A DNA stretch of 64,000 nucleotides from an uncultured Alphaproteobacteria bacterium (GCA_903822175.1 CAIJOB010000024.1:1-64000), one strand, 5' to 3'; numbered from the stretch's first letter, positions 9,465-17,882 are shown. Notes: generated by a model not told the origin, from the letters alone. Numbers and translations: made by a program.

Positions 9465-11555
9465 ATGGCCGACGCCTCCGTTCCCTCCCGTTACGGCCAG
9501 ACCCCCACCGCGCGTGAGGTGCTGGGCTGGGTGGCGCGTGGCGAGGTGGCGCTGGCGCTGGGCGTCGTCGGCATCGTCGTCCTGCTGATCCTGCCGATCC
9601 CGGCCTTCATGCTGGACATGCTGCTGGCGATCTCGATCACCAGCGCCGTTCTGATCCTGATGACCTCGCTGCTCATCAAGAATCCGCTGGAATTCACCGG
9701 CTTTCCGATGGTGCTACTGGTCACCACCCTCTTCCGGCTGGCGCTGAACATCGCGTCGACCCGCCTGATCCTCGGCCACGGCCACAAGGGCGTGCATGGG
9801 GCGGGCCACATCATCGAGGCCTTCGGCAAGCTGATGACGGGCGGCAGCTTCGTCATCGGCCTGATCGTCTTCGCCATCCTGGTGATCGTGAACTTCACGG
9901 TGATCACCAAGGGCTCGGGCCGTATCGCTGAGGTGGCCGCCCGGTTCACCCTCGACTCCATGCCCGGCAAGCAGATGGCCATCGACGCCGACCTGTCGTC
10001 GGGCCTGATCGACGAGACCGAGGCCAAGCGCCGCCGCAAGGAGCTGGAGCAGGAGTCAACCTTCTTCGGGGCCATGGACGGCGCGTCCAAGTTCGTGCGC
10101 GGGGACGCGGTCGCCGGCCTGATCATCGTCGGCATCAACATCATCGGCGGCATCCTGATCGGGGTGCTGCAGCATCACATCCCGATCGGCCAGGCGGCCA
10201 CCACCTACACCCTGATGACCATCGGCGACGGTCTGGTGAGCCAGATCCCGGCGCTGATCATCTCGATCGCCGCGGGTTTCCTGGTCTCCAAGTCGGGCGT
10301 CGAGGGTTCAGCGGACAAGGCGCTGGTCACCCAGCTGGCCATGAACCCGGTGGCGCTGGGCATGGTCTCAGCCGCCGCCGGCGTAATCGCCATCGTGCCC
10401 GGTATGCCGATCCTGCCGTTCTCGGCGATCTCCATCGGGGCCGGCGTGCTCGCCTGGCGCCGGTCGCAGAAGGCCATGGAGCCGCCGAAGGTGGAGATCG
10501 TGCCGGATACGCCGGCGCAGGAAGAGCCCATCGCCCAAACGCTGGCCATCGACGAGATCAAGATCGAGCTGGGCTATGGTCTGCTGGGCCTCATCAACGA
10601 CCTCGAAGGCCGCCGCCTCACCGACCAGATCAAGGCGCTGCGCAAGACGCTGGCCGCCGACTACGGCTTCGTAATGCCCAGCGTCCGCATCCTCGACAAC
10701 ATGCGCTTGGCCTCCCAGGGCTACTGCATCCGTATCAAGGAGATGGAGGCCGGCGCCGGCGAAGTCCGCCTGGGCCACATGATGGCCATGGACCCGCGCG
10801 GCGGCCAAGTCGAGCTGCCGGGCGAACACGTCAAGGAGCCCGCCTTCGGCCTGCCCGCCACCTGGGTGGACGAGAACCTGCGCGAGGAAGCCACCTTCCG
10901 CGGCTACACCATCGTCGATCCGGCGACCGTCTTGACCACGCACCTGACCGAGATCCTCAAGGAGAACATGCCGGACCTGCTCTCCTACGCCGAGGTGCAG
11001 AAGCTCCTGAAGGACCTGCCGGCCGAACAGAAGAAGCTGGTCGAGGACCTGATCCCCTCGGTGATCACCGCGACCACGGTGCAGCGCGTCCTGCAGGCCC
11101 TGCTGCGCGAGCGGGTCTCGATCCGCGACCTGCCGGCGATCCTGGAAGGGATCGGCGAGGCCGCGCCGCACACCTCATCCGTCACTCTGCTGGTCGAACA
11201 GGTCCGCGCGCGGCTGGCCCGGCAGCTTTCCTTCGCCCACCGCGGCGAAGACGGCGCCCTGCCGATCGTCACGCTGACGCCGGAGTGGGAGAACACCTTC
11301 GCCGACAGCCTGGTGGGCACAGGCGACGACAAGCAGCTGGCGCTGGCCCCGTCGCGCCTGCAGGACTTCGTCCGCGGCGTCCGCGACGTCTTCGAGCGTG
11401 CGGCCCTGGCCGGCGACAGCCCCGTCCTGCTGACCAGCCCGACCATCCGGCCCTACGTCCGCTCGATCATCGAGCGGTTCCGTGGACAGACCCCGGTGAT
11501 GAGCCAGAACGAGGTCCATCCCCGCGCCAAGCTGAAGACCGTCGGCACGATCTAG
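9465..11555 (+). CDS. flhA: Flagellar biosynthesis protein FlhA
   Basis: FlhA is the large inner-membrane component of the flagellar type III export gate. The 696-residue size is normal. About eight transmembrane helices fill the N-terminal half. The FHIPEP family signature RLALNIASTRLIL is present near residue 90, and the charged cytoplasmic loop KRRRKELEQESTFFGAMDGA follows. The C-terminal cytosolic ring domain (from about residue 365) binds chaperone-substrate complexes. It is the last gene of the fliF-flhA operon, 11 nt after flbD; the next gene on this strand is unrelated. Confidence 0.96.
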   Translation: MADASVPSRYGQTPTAREVLGWVARGEVALALGVVGIVVLLILPIPAFMLDMLLAISITSAVLILMTSLLIKNPLEFTGFPMVLLVTTLFRLALNIASTRLILGHGHKGVHGAGHIIEAFGKLMTGGSFVIGLIVFAILVIVNFTVITKGSGRIAEVAARFTLDSMPGKQMAIDADLSSGLIDETEAKRRRKELEQESTFFGAMDGASKFVRGDAVAGLIIVGINIIGGILIGVLQHHIPIGQAATTYTLMTIGDGLVSQIPALIISIAAGFLVSKSGVEGSADKALVTQLAMNPVALGMVSAAAGVIAIVPGMPILPFSAISIGAGVLAWRRSQKAMEPPKVEIVPDTPAQEEPIAQTLAIDEIKIELGYGLLGLINDLEGRRLTDQIKALRKTLAADYGFVMPSVRILDNMRLASQGYCIRIKEMEAGAGEVRLGHMMAMDPRGGQVELPGEHVKEPAFGLPATWVDENLREEATFRGYTIVDPATVLTTHLTEILKENMPDLLSYAEVQKLLKDLPAEQKKLVEDLIPSVITATTVQRVLQALLRERVSIRDLPAILEGIGEAAPHTSSVTLLVEQVRARLARQLSFAHRGEDGALPIVTLTPEWENTFADSLVGTGDDKQLALAPSRLQDFVRGVRDVFERAALAGDSPVLLTSPTIRPYVRSIIERFRGQTPVMSQNEVHPRAKLKTVGTI

Positions 11556-11594
11556 GCTAGCGTTCTCGGCGATTGCGCCGGGGGGCCGACGACT

Positions 11595-12467
11595 ATGATC
11601 CATAATCTGCTGTTGGCGGCGCTGACGATCGGGACCGTGCTGTTCGCGGTGGCCCTCTTCCAGGCTTGGCGTAGGGCGCCCGTGAGCCCGTCACCCGAGG
11701 GCGTCGCGATGAGCGCGGTGTCCAACTTCTTCGACACCCTCGGCATCAGCTCCTTCGCCTCGACCACGGCCTATCTTAAATTTCGCAAGCTGGTTCCGGA
11801 CGAGCTGATTCCCTGCACCATGATGGTGGGCTATGGCCTTCCGGCCACCACCCAGGCCTTCATCTTCCTGAACGTCGTGAAGATCGACCCGCTGCTGCTG
11901 GGTCTGGGCATCGCGGCCTCGGTCGTGGGCGGCCTGGTCGGAGTCTCCGTCGCCGCCTGGTTGCCGGTGCGCCCGATCCGGCTTGTCATGGGGATCGGCC
12001 TCCTGATCGCGGCGGCCAGTTTCGCGGCCTCGGCGCTCGGTCTGATGCCACCCGGCGGCACGGCGACCAGCCTGCCGCTGATCCCTTTCCTCATCGTGGT
12101 GGCCGCGAGCTTCTTCCTGGGCGTGCTGGTGAATCTGGGGGTCGGCAACTTCGCGCCCACCCTGGTGCTGGTCAGTCTCTTGGGCATGGACCCGCGCGCG
12201 GCCTTCCCCCTAATGATGGGCTCCGCCGCGCTGCTGGTGCTGGTCGCGGGCGTGCGGATCATCCGCGCCCGCCCGCTCAACATGGCGCTCGTCCTGGGCA
12301 TGATCCTGGGCGGCATCCCCGCGGTGCTGGTGGCGGCCTTCATCGTCAAGTCACTGCCGATCGAGCAGCTGCGCTGGGGCGTGATCGCCGTCGTCACCTA
12401 TGCCGCCGCGGTGATGCTGCACGCGGCGGCGGCCCCTCCGCCTCGCGCGGCGGCCGAGCCGGCCTGA
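11595..12467 (+). CDS. TauE/SafE-family membrane transporter (copy 1)
   Basis: A 290-residue, roughly eight-helix integral membrane protein with the internal repeats of the TauE/SafE family (sulfite, sulfonate or other anion exporters). Conserved motifs are SNFFDTLGISSFASTTAYLK near the N-terminus and NLGVGNFAPTLVLVSLLGMD in the second half. The same motifs recur in a second copy at 15880-16773, so the two are clear paralogs. The substrate cannot be inferred. It ends one nt before the SRPBCC gene, suggesting co-transcription. Confidence 0.82.
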   Translation: MIHNLLLAALTIGTVLFAVALFQAWRRAPVSPSPEGVAMSAVSNFFDTLGISSFASTTAYLKFRKLVPDELIPCTMMVGYGLPATTQAFIFLNVVKIDPLLLGLGIAASVVGGLVGVSVAAWLPVRPIRLVMGIGLLIAAASFAASALGLMPPGGTATSLPLIPFLIVVAASFFLGVLVNLGVGNFAPTLVLVSLLGMDPRAAFPLMMGSAALLVLVAGVRIIRARPLNMALVLGMILGGIPAVLVAAFIVKSLPIEQLRWGVIAVVTYAAAVMLHAAAAPPPRAAAEPA

Positions 12468-12468
12468 C

Positions 12469-13032
12469 ATGCGCTCCGCCCTCCTCGCCGTCGCCCTACT
12501 CGTCGCCACGCCAGCCGTCGCCGAGCCGGCGGGCGCCCGTGGCTTCGAGGTCTCCGGCGTCGTCCCCGCGCCGCCGGCCGAGGTGTTCGCCGCCTTCACG
12601 ACGCCGCAGGGCTGGAAGCGCATGGGCGTCCCCTTCGCCGCCGTCGACTTCCGCCTCGGCGGGACCATTGAGACCAACTACGAAGCCACCGCCCATGTCG
12701 GCCAGGCCGACAACATCAAGAACCAGATCGTGGCCTTCATTCCGGGTCGGATGCTGGCGCTGCGCAACGTCCAGGCGCCCCCGACTTTCCCCTATCCGAA
12801 GGAGTTCGCGGAAACGGCGACGGTCTTCGAGTTCCGGCCAGAAGGCGCGCATTCGACCCGTCTCTTCGTGACCGGCGTCGGCTACGGCGAGGGCCCGGCC
12901 TATGATTGGCTGCTGGACAAGTTCAAGCAGGGCGACGCCTGGACGCTGAAGGAACTGGCCGACAGCTTCGCCGGCAAGGCTCAGGCGCCGGCCAAGACCG
13001 CGCCGAAGTTCACCAAGCCGCCACAACCTTAG
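12469..13032 (+). CDS. Exported SRPBCC-domain protein
   Basis: A 187-residue protein with a signal peptide (ALLAVALLVATPAVAEPAGA) followed by a START/AHSA1-like SRPBCC fold (FEVSGVVPAPPAEVFAAFTT, then VDFRLGGTIETNYEA and IVAFIPGRMLALRNV), which normally makes a deep hydrophobic ligand pocket. Its export to the periplasm is less usual for this fold. The C-terminus is Lys/Pro-rich. It is coupled to the TauE/SafE gene by a 1-nt gap. Ligand unknown. Confidence 0.78.
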   Translation: MRSALLAVALLVATPAVAEPAGARGFEVSGVVPAPPAEVFAAFTTPQGWKRMGVPFAAVDFRLGGTIETNYEATAHVGQADNIKNQIVAFIPGRMLALRNVQAPPTFPYPKEFAETATVFEFRPEGAHSTRLFVTGVGYGEGPAYDWLLDKFKQGDAWTLKELADSFAGKAQAPAKTAPKFTKPPQP

Positions 13033-13042
13033 GCCTTGGACC

Positions 13043-13984
13043 CTAGCCCTTCCGCTCTGGCTTCAAGGCCTCGTCAAGGAAGGCGAGAAGCTTGGGCCAG
13101 GCGTCGGCCCGCATCGCCAGATTGCCTTCCGCCGTGCCGCCGAGCTGGGCGAGCATGGCCGGCGGCACGACGGTTCCCGGCGGCAAGGGTTCGCCAAAGC
13201 CCGCATGGCCGGCGTTGTCGTAGGCCAGGTTATTGTGCGGATAGCGGAATTTCGCCTTGTCCAGCCGTGCGATGACCTGATCCGCCATGGCCGCGGAGGG
13301 CCAGAGCTTGTCGTCGCGAGCCGAGACCAGCAGCACCGGGCCGTTAATGCGCTCGACCGGGATCACGGCGTCGGGCGCGGCCTTGGCGAGACTGCGCTGA
13401 TAGAGATCGAGGACGCCGGTGAACGGGACCGATCCGTCGTAGGGGACGTAGGGGATGGGCTTGCCGCCCAGGATCCAGGAGGGCCCTGGGTTGATCGGGT
13501 TCCTGGGATTGTAGCCCTGCCAGGCGACGCTGGATGGCACCCCGGCCACGACCGCCTTGATGCGTGGATCGCGCGCGGCGATCAGCAGGGCCGCCTCCCC
13601 GCCCTTCGAGCCGCCGAAGACGCCGATGCGCGTTTTGTCGACAGCCGGATGTGTGGAGAGCCAGTCAATCGCGCGGGTGAAATACTCCAGCGGCACGTTC
13701 TCTAGCGTGGCCGGCAGGCCGGGGTCGCCGAAGTAGGCCAGGCCCAGGCTTGCGAAGCCGCGCTTGGCGAAGGTCTGGGCGAAATGGAAGGCCGGCCCGT
13801 GCCCGCCCTCCGACCCGCCCAGGATCAAAAGGCCTGGCGCACGGCCGGCGCCGTCCGGCAGATGCAGCTCGCCGACCAGGGGCGGCGGCGCGGTCACCAC
13901 CTTCGGCGCGGCGGCCTGGGCGCGCGCAAACTGCGGGATCAGGCCCATGCAGGCGCTGGCGGTCAGAAACGATCGGCGGTCCAT
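13043..13984 (-). CDS. Tat-exported alpha/beta hydrolase (BAAT/dienelactone hydrolase-like)
   Basis: The 313-residue reading begins with a twin-arginine signal (MDRRSFLTASACMGLI, cleavage after ARAQA), implying folded export by Tat. The body is an alpha/beta hydrolase similar to acyl-CoA thioester hydrolase/BAAT C-terminal and dienelactone hydrolase families. Features are the nucleophile elbow GVFGGSKGGE with Ser, a DDKLW acid region and NAGHAGFGE with the likely His. A much longer frame continues upstream through the next gene but would bury the Tat signal, so ATG at 13984 is used. It overlaps the stop of the upstream membrane gene by 1 nt. Substrate unknown. Confidence 0.82.
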   Translation of the reverse strand: MDRRSFLTASACMGLIPQFARAQAAAPKVVTAPPPLVGELHLPDGAGRAPGLLILGGSEGGHGPAFHFAQTFAKRGFASLGLAYFGDPGLPATLENVPLEYFTRAIDWLSTHPAVDKTRIGVFGGSKGGEAALLIAARDPRIKAVVAGVPSSVAWQGYNPRNPINPGPSWILGGKPIPYVPYDGSVPFTGVLDLYQRSLAKAAPDAVIPVERINGPVLLVSARDDKLWPSAAMADQVIARLDKAKFRYPHNNLAYDNAGHAGFGEPLPPGTVVPPAMLAQLGGTAEGNLAMRADAWPKLLAFLDEALKPERKG

Positions 13985-14523
13985 CACGCGGCGCTCCCGG
14001 CGGCCTGCAGCCGCGTCCGTTGCCGGCGGCGAATACGCCAGCCGCTGATCGCGGTCGCGGCCATGAAGATCACGATCAACAGCAGCGCCGCCAGCATCAC
14101 GGTCATGTGGGTCATGCCCACCACGGGCCCCACCCGAGGCACGATGAAGTGGCGCAGCGCCGTGACCCGCAGGAAGGTCTCGTTCACGCCGCCGCCGACC
14201 AGCACGTAGTAGCTGAGGATCATCCCGGCGATGTGGCCGTACTTCCACGCCGCGCCCTTGCCGTGCCAGCGGCCGAGCGCGAACCCTGCGCCCGCGGTGA
14301 CAATGGCCATGACCGCGAACCAGTGGGCGGCGGTGAACGCGTGGCGGGTGTAGATCGTCAGGCTGGAGACGCTCGCGAACATGATCGCGCCGACGTACCA
14401 ATCGCCTAGCTGGCGGTGCCGCGGCGTCCCCTTGCGCGCGACCATCATGTAGGGGCCCAGCGCCAGCGCGATCACGCAGGCCAGGGTGTGGAACACGCCG
14501 ATGACGGACATCGAGAGGTTCAT
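13984..14523 (-). CDS. DUF2306-like integral membrane protein
   Basis: A 179-residue membrane protein with about five hydrophobic helices. Histidines lie in or beside the helices (VIGVFHTLACVIALALGPYM, RHAFTAAHWFAVMAIVTAG, KYGHIAGMILSYYVLVGGG), a pattern common in DUF2306 proteins and suggestive of heme or metal binding, although that is inference. It is translationally coupled (1-nt overlap) to the Tat-exported hydrolase. A perfect 12-bp inverted repeat lies 38 nt upstream of its start and probably controls it; see 14562-14590. Confidence 0.72.
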   Translation of the reverse strand: MNLSMSVIGVFHTLACVIALALGPYMMVARKGTPRHRQLGDWYVGAIMFASVSSLTIYTRHAFTAAHWFAVMAIVTAGAGFALGRWHGKGAAWKYGHIAGMILSYYVLVGGGVNETFLRVTALRHFIVPRVGPVVGMTHMTVMLAALLLIVIFMAATAISGWRIRRRQRTRLQAAGSAA

Positions 14524-14561
14524 GCGGGGGTCCTCGTTGGAGCCGCCTTATCGGCGTCACG

Positions 14562-14590
14562 CAGAATACTCTGCCTCACAGAGTATTCTG
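14562..14590. promoter_or_regulatory. Candidate operator: CAGAATACTCTG-N5-CAGAGTATTCTG
   Basis: A perfect 12-bp inverted repeat with a 5-nt spacer, AT-rich against its surroundings, lies upstream of the divergently read DUF2306/hydrolase pair. Its core ACTCTG-N5-CAGAGT recurs exactly, with the same spacer, at 15753-15769 just upstream of the operon that encodes the nearby winged-helix regulator. The shared core makes that regulator the likely binder. Symmetry is seen directly; the binding protein is inferred. Confidence 0.72.
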
Positions 14591-14604
14591 TCAATCGTCT
14601 GAAA

Positions 14605-14829
14605 TCCTCCCCCAGGGCGGAGCCCGATTGAGGGGGAGGTGGATCGGCGCGGCACGCGCCGAGACGGAGGGGGTTCAAGCCCACTCCGTCCGCTGCTGCA
14701 TGCAGGCGTTGGGCCGTGCTGGCGCTAACTGCTTTCGCTGTTGAGAGGGGAGTGGGCTGCAACCCCCTCCGTCGCATCGCTTCGCTTTGCGACACCTCCC
14801 CCTCAAGCGCGCTACGCGCTGGGGGAGGA
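14605..14829. repeat. Dispersed nested inverted-repeat element, copy A
   Basis: About 225 nt with nested inverted arms. TCCTCCCCCAG (14605-14615) pairs with CTGGGGGAGGA (14819-14829), TTGAGGGGGAGGTG with CACCTCCCCCTCAA, and GACGGAGGGGGTT with AACCCCCTCCGTC. A related copy lies at 57681-57826, and a fragment of one end lies at 38571-38588. It would fold into a long stem in RNA or single-stranded DNA. It encodes no transposase, so a REP/MITE-like non-autonomous repeat is the best description. Confidence 0.8.
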
Positions 14830-14850
14830 TCTAGAAATTGGTTGGAGCCC

Positions 14851-15159
14851 CTACTCCTCCTCCGGAACCCCGCCTTCCAGGATGTCGCGCAGATAGGCCA
14901 GGTGGCCTTCGTAGGCGCGGCGGCCGGCGCGGCTGATGCGCACCTGGGTGCGGGGGCGCTTGCCGACGAAGTCCTTTTGGATCTCCACGTAGCCGGCCTT
15001 CTCCAAGGTCGCGAGGTGGGCGCCCAGGTTGCCGTCGGTGGCGCGGGCGATGGCTTTCAGGCGCTTGAACTCCAGTCCCTCGCCGGCCGGCAGCGCGTTC
15101 AGCACCGACATCAGCTTCAGCCGCGTCGACTGGTGGACGATCTCGTCAGGTTCGTTCAT
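14851..15159 (-). CDS. Winged-helix (HTH_34/MarR-like) transcriptional regulator
   Basis: A 102-residue protein matching the small winged-helix DNA-binding family (PF13601-like). The start is MNEPDEIVHQSTRLKLMSVL, then comes the recognition region ATDGNLGAHLATLEKAGYVE and the wing KDFVGKRPRTQVRISRAGRRA. Such regulators typically repress the adjacent membrane-protein gene and themselves. It follows the membrane gene at 15172 by 12 nt on the same strand, forming an operon. The two ACTCTG-N5-CAGAGT palindromes at 14562-14590 and 15753-15769 are the obvious candidate binding sites. Confidence 0.85.
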   Translation of the reverse strand: MNEPDEIVHQSTRLKLMSVLNALPAGEGLEFKRLKAIARATDGNLGAHLATLEKAGYVEIQKDFVGKRPRTQVRISRAGRRAYEGHLAYLRDILEGGVPEEE

Positions 15160-15171
15160 GTGCCGGGCGCC

Positions 15172-15738
15172 TCAGGCCGTCCGGAGCCACAGGCCGCTGA
15201 GCACCAGGCCGCCGCCGCCAGCGAAGGCCATCCACAGCATGAACTGCTCGCGCGCATAGACCCAGCCGCCCAGCGTCAGGGCCACCATGCCCAGGCCCAC
15301 CGCGGCGATCCGCAGGCCCTGACCGGCGCCGAGCGCCATGTAGACGCAGCCGACAGCGAGACCGGCGATCGCCTGGCCCTGGGCCGCGGTCTGTACCGGT
15401 GCGACCGTTGAAATGCCCAGGCCAAACAGGCCGATGGAGAAAGCGATCAAGAGCGCGCCAACCAGCCCCCGGGCCGGATAGCCGCCGCCGGACCGGCGCT
15501 GCTTCATGCGCATGCCGAGCAGGACGCTGCCGCCAAAGCCCACCGCGTCGCCGGCCAGCGACAGCCAGTCCCCCGTCTTCGGACCCAGGTAGTAGCCGAC
15601 ATCCATCACCGCCCAGACCAGACCCCAAAGGATCAGGAAGCCACTGGCCCCGCGATAGCCGTGCAGCCGTTCGGAGCGGCCCGCGGCCTCCTCCGCGGCC
15701 TTCAGCGCCTGGGCGGCGTCCTCGCGTCCAATGCTCAT
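15172..15738 (-). CDS. Multi-helix membrane protein of unknown function, operon partner of the winged-helix regulator
   Basis: A 188-residue protein with an N-terminal soluble helix (DAAQALKAAEEAAGRSERLH) and about five transmembrane helices (GFLILWGLVWAVMDVGYYLG onward). Genes of this type commonly sit beside HTH_34 regulators, but no function is known to me. ATG 15738 is selected over an in-frame upstream start at 15792. The upstream start would place a perfect palindrome (15753-15769) inside the coding region, whereas with ATG 15738 the palindrome lies 14 nt before the start, where a repressor site is expected. Confidence 0.75.
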   Translation of the reverse strand: MSIGREDAAQALKAAEEAAGRSERLHGYRGASGFLILWGLVWAVMDVGYYLGPKTGDWLSLAGDAVGFGGSVLLGMRMKQRRSGGGYPARGLVGALLIAFSIGLFGLGISTVAPVQTAAQGQAIAGLAVGCVYMALGAGQGLRIAAVGLGMVALTLGGWVYAREQFMLWMAFAGGGGLVLSGLWLRTA

Positions 15739-15752
15739 CGGGCGATCCTTCG

Positions 15753-15769
15753 ACTCTGCCGCGCAGAGT
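15753..15769. promoter_or_regulatory. Candidate operator: ACTCTG-N5-CAGAGT (perfect palindrome)
   Basis: ACTCTGC-CGC-GCAGAGT forms a perfect inverted repeat immediately upstream of the membrane protein/regulator operon (start 15738). It shares the ACTCTG-N5-CAGAGT core with the site at 14562-14590. The position close to the start codon fits repression and autoregulation by the regulator at 14851-15159. Confidence 0.7.
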
Positions 15770-15879
15770 GAGGCCGTGGGACGGACTGTCAAGCCGACGG
15801 GCGCGGCCAGAAATCCCGTGCGCCGCCGCCGCGTTCGACGCTACCGTCCAGCGCCGCGGCGAACGGGGGTCTGGCCGAT

Positions 15880-16773
15880 ATGATTCTGATCCTGCTGCTC
15901 ACCGCGCTGGGCGTCGCCAGCGTCGCCTTCGCCGTCGCCCTGGCCATCCAGCTTCGCAAGCACCCGACCCGGCCCTCTCTGGAGGGCGCGGTGATGAGCG
16001 CGGTCACCAGCTTCTTCGACGCGCTCGGCATCGGCTGTTTCGCCCCGACCACCGCCTATCTGAAGTTCCGCCGGCTCGTGCCCGACGACCTGATCCCGGC
16101 GACCATGGTCTCCGGCTATGCCCTGGCCGCGGCCGTCGAGGGCTTCGTGTTCATCACCGGCGTCGCGGTCAATCCGGCGTTGCTGGGCGCGGCGATCGGG
16201 GCCTCGGTGCTGGGCGCCTTGCTGGGCGTCTCCATCGCCGCCCGCCTGCCGATCCGCCCGATCCGCCTGACGCTGGGCCTGGGCCTGTTGATCGCCGCGG
16301 CCACCTTCTCGCTCTCCAACCTGGGCCTGATGCCACACGGCGGTACGGCCACCAGCCTGCCGCCCCTACTGTTCGCCGTGGTGGTGGCCGTCAGCTTCGT
16401 GCTCGGCGTGCTGATGAATCTGGGCATCGGCAATTTCGCGCCGACCCTGATCCTGATCAGCCTGTTGGGCATGGACCCCAAGGCCGCCTTCCCGATCATG
16501 ATGGGCTCAGCCGCGCTGCTGATGGTCACCAGCGGCGTGCGGATCGTCGCCAAGCGGCCGGTCGATCTGGGGCTGGTCCTGGGGATGGCGCTCGGCGGCG
16601 CACCAGCCGTGCTGGTCGCCGCCTTCATCGTGAAATCCCTGCCGCTCGACATCCTGCGCTGGGGCGTCGTCGCCGTCGTCACCTACACAGGCGCGGTGAT
16701 GCTGCGTGCGGCCCTGACCCGGACCGCGGCCGCTCCGCCCACCGGCGAGGCCCGCGTTGAGGCGCCCAGCTAG
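15880..16773 (+). CDS. TauE/SafE-family membrane transporter (copy 2)
   Basis: A 297-residue, roughly eight-helix membrane protein, paralogous along its whole length to the protein at 11595-12467. Shared blocks include the N-terminal FFDALGIGCFAPTTAYLKFR, central RLPIRPIRLTLGLGLLIAA, NLGIGNFAPTLILISLLGMD, and the C-terminal SLPLDILRWGVVAVVTYTGA. The family exports sulfite, organosulfonates or related anions; the substrate here is unknown. ATG 15880 matches the start of copy 1. Confidence 0.83.
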   Translation: MILILLLTALGVASVAFAVALAIQLRKHPTRPSLEGAVMSAVTSFFDALGIGCFAPTTAYLKFRRLVPDDLIPATMVSGYALAAAVEGFVFITGVAVNPALLGAAIGASVLGALLGVSIAARLPIRPIRLTLGLGLLIAAATFSLSNLGLMPHGGTATSLPPLLFAVVVAVSFVLGVLMNLGIGNFAPTLILISLLGMDPKAAFPIMMGSAALLMVTSGVRIVAKRPVDLGLVLGMALGGAPAVLVAAFIVKSLPLDILRWGVVAVVTYTGAVMLRAALTRTAAAPPTGEARVEAPS

Positions 16774-16879
16774 CCCGCCATTGCCGCAACCGGCCATTGC
16801 TCGCGGTGTTCCGGGCTGGTAGCGGTGCGGACTGTGGAGCGACCGTCAAAGCTCCACCCTCGAGTGTCTTGGGAAACGG

Positions 16880-17260
16880 ATGCGGCGACCTCTCAACCAA
16901 CCGAAGGGCGCGGGTTCGGCCGTCCTGTGGGACCTGCTCACCTTCGAGCACCTGATGACCAATCAGGTCATCCACATCATCTATTGGGCGGGCCTGGCCC
17001 TGATCGCGCTGGGCGCGTTCGGGACCATGGGCGCGGCTGTGGGCCTGGTGATCCGCGATCCGTCGGTGATCGGCCTGTTGCTGGCCATCCCGGTGCTGAT
17101 CGGCGGCTTCCTGGTGATGGGCGCGCTGGTGCTGATCTGGCGTTCGTTCTGCGAGTTCTACGTGGCGATCTTCCGGATCAGTGAGGATCTGTCGGTTCTG
17201 CGCGCAAGCGTCGACGCCGAACGCGCGAAGACCGGGACGCCTGGAACGCGGGCGCCCTAG
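16880..17260 (+). CDS. DUF4282-like small membrane protein
   Basis: A 126-residue protein with the pattern of DUF4282. A cytosolic start (LWDLLTFEHLMTNQVIHIIY) leads into two transmembrane helices (WAGLALIALGAFGTMGAAVG and LLLAIPVLIGGFLVMGALVL), then RSFCEFYVAIFRISEDLSVL and a charged tail. The function of the family is unknown. The first ~17 residues are atypical and the true start may lie slightly downstream, near the WDLLTFEHL segment. Confidence 0.7.
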   Translation: MRRPLNQPKGAGSAVLWDLLTFEHLMTNQVIHIIYWAGLALIALGAFGTMGAAVGLVIRDPSVIGLLLAIPVLIGGFLVMGALVLIWRSFCEFYVAIFRISEDLSVLRASVDAERAKTGTPGTRAP

Positions 17261-17348
17261 TCCGCCACACGGCAAGGCTGAGGCTTTCGCGGGACCCGAA
17301 AGAACAGGGTTCTTGGCGCCGGCCATCAAATCATTGGATATTCGAAGC

Positions 17349-17879
17349 ATGAGCCCGGCGCAGCACGCCTCTGTGGATCCGGCGGACGAGTTTCCGTTCG
17401 CGGTCGACGACTATCTGCTGCACCTGATCGTGGCGATCTATCAGTTCCGCGACTCCAAACTGGACGGCGCGCTGCGGGGCCTGGGCCTGAACGTCAGCCG
17501 CTATCGCGTGCTGGGCGTGCTCGAGCGGTTCGGGACCAGCACCATGACCGAGCTGGCGAGCTTCACCGCCATGCAGCGCACGACGCTCACCCGGATCGCC
17601 GATCAGCTGGTGGCCGCGCGGCTGGTCGATCGGGCCGGCGAGACCCGCGACCGGCGGCAGGTGATCCTCACCCTCACCGACCTGGGGCGCGAGACCCACG
17701 GCCACGCCATGGGCGTGGTGCTGACGCTGAACGAGCGGCTGCTGAGCCGGGTCCCGGAGGCCGAGCGGCGGTCAGCGGCGCGCGTGCTGGTGGAGGTGCT
17801 GGAGAACCTTGCCCCGAGCCGGCTCGCCCGCGACGGCATCATCCATTTCAGCCGCGAAGGTCTCGACGCTTCGGGATAG
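17349..17879 (+). CDS. MarR-family transcriptional regulator
   Basis: The 176-residue reading from ATG 17349 contains a MarR winged helix: DYLLHLIVAIYQFRDSKLDG (dimer helix), LNVSRYRVLGVLERFGTSTM, TAMQRTTLTRIADQLVAARL (recognition helix) and GETRDRRQVILTLTDLGRET (wing with the family DxR motif). MarR proteins usually bind aromatic or oxidative ligands and repress efflux or catabolic genes; the target here is not evident. An in-frame start at 17181 would overlap the previous gene and add unrelated residues, so it was rejected. Convergent with fliJ. Confidence 0.86.
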   Translation: MSPAQHASVDPADEFPFAVDDYLLHLIVAIYQFRDSKLDGALRGLGLNVSRYRVLGVLERFGTSTMTELASFTAMQRTTLTRIADQLVAARLVDRAGETRDRRQVILTLTDLGRETHGHAMGVVLTLNERLLSRVPEAERRSAARVLVEVLENLAPSRLARDGIIHFSREGLDASG

Positions 17880-17882
17880 GCC

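Larger units (their letters stand above)
14524..14850. other. Intergenic region holding an operator palindrome and a dispersed repeat
   Basis: This 327-nt gap between the DUF2306 gene and the winged-helix regulator gene holds no convincing gene. Its left part contains the candidate operator at 14562-14590. Most of the remainder is the repeat element at 14605-14829. Open frames across it are short and made of repeat sequence. Confidence 0.7.

Noticed and set aside
13043-14560. A single 505-codon frame covering the Tat-hydrolase and the DUF2306 region.
   Set aside because: The Tat signal at MDRRSFL lies internally and the upstream half is a frame-shadow of the DUF2306 gene, which has clear membrane helices in its own frame.
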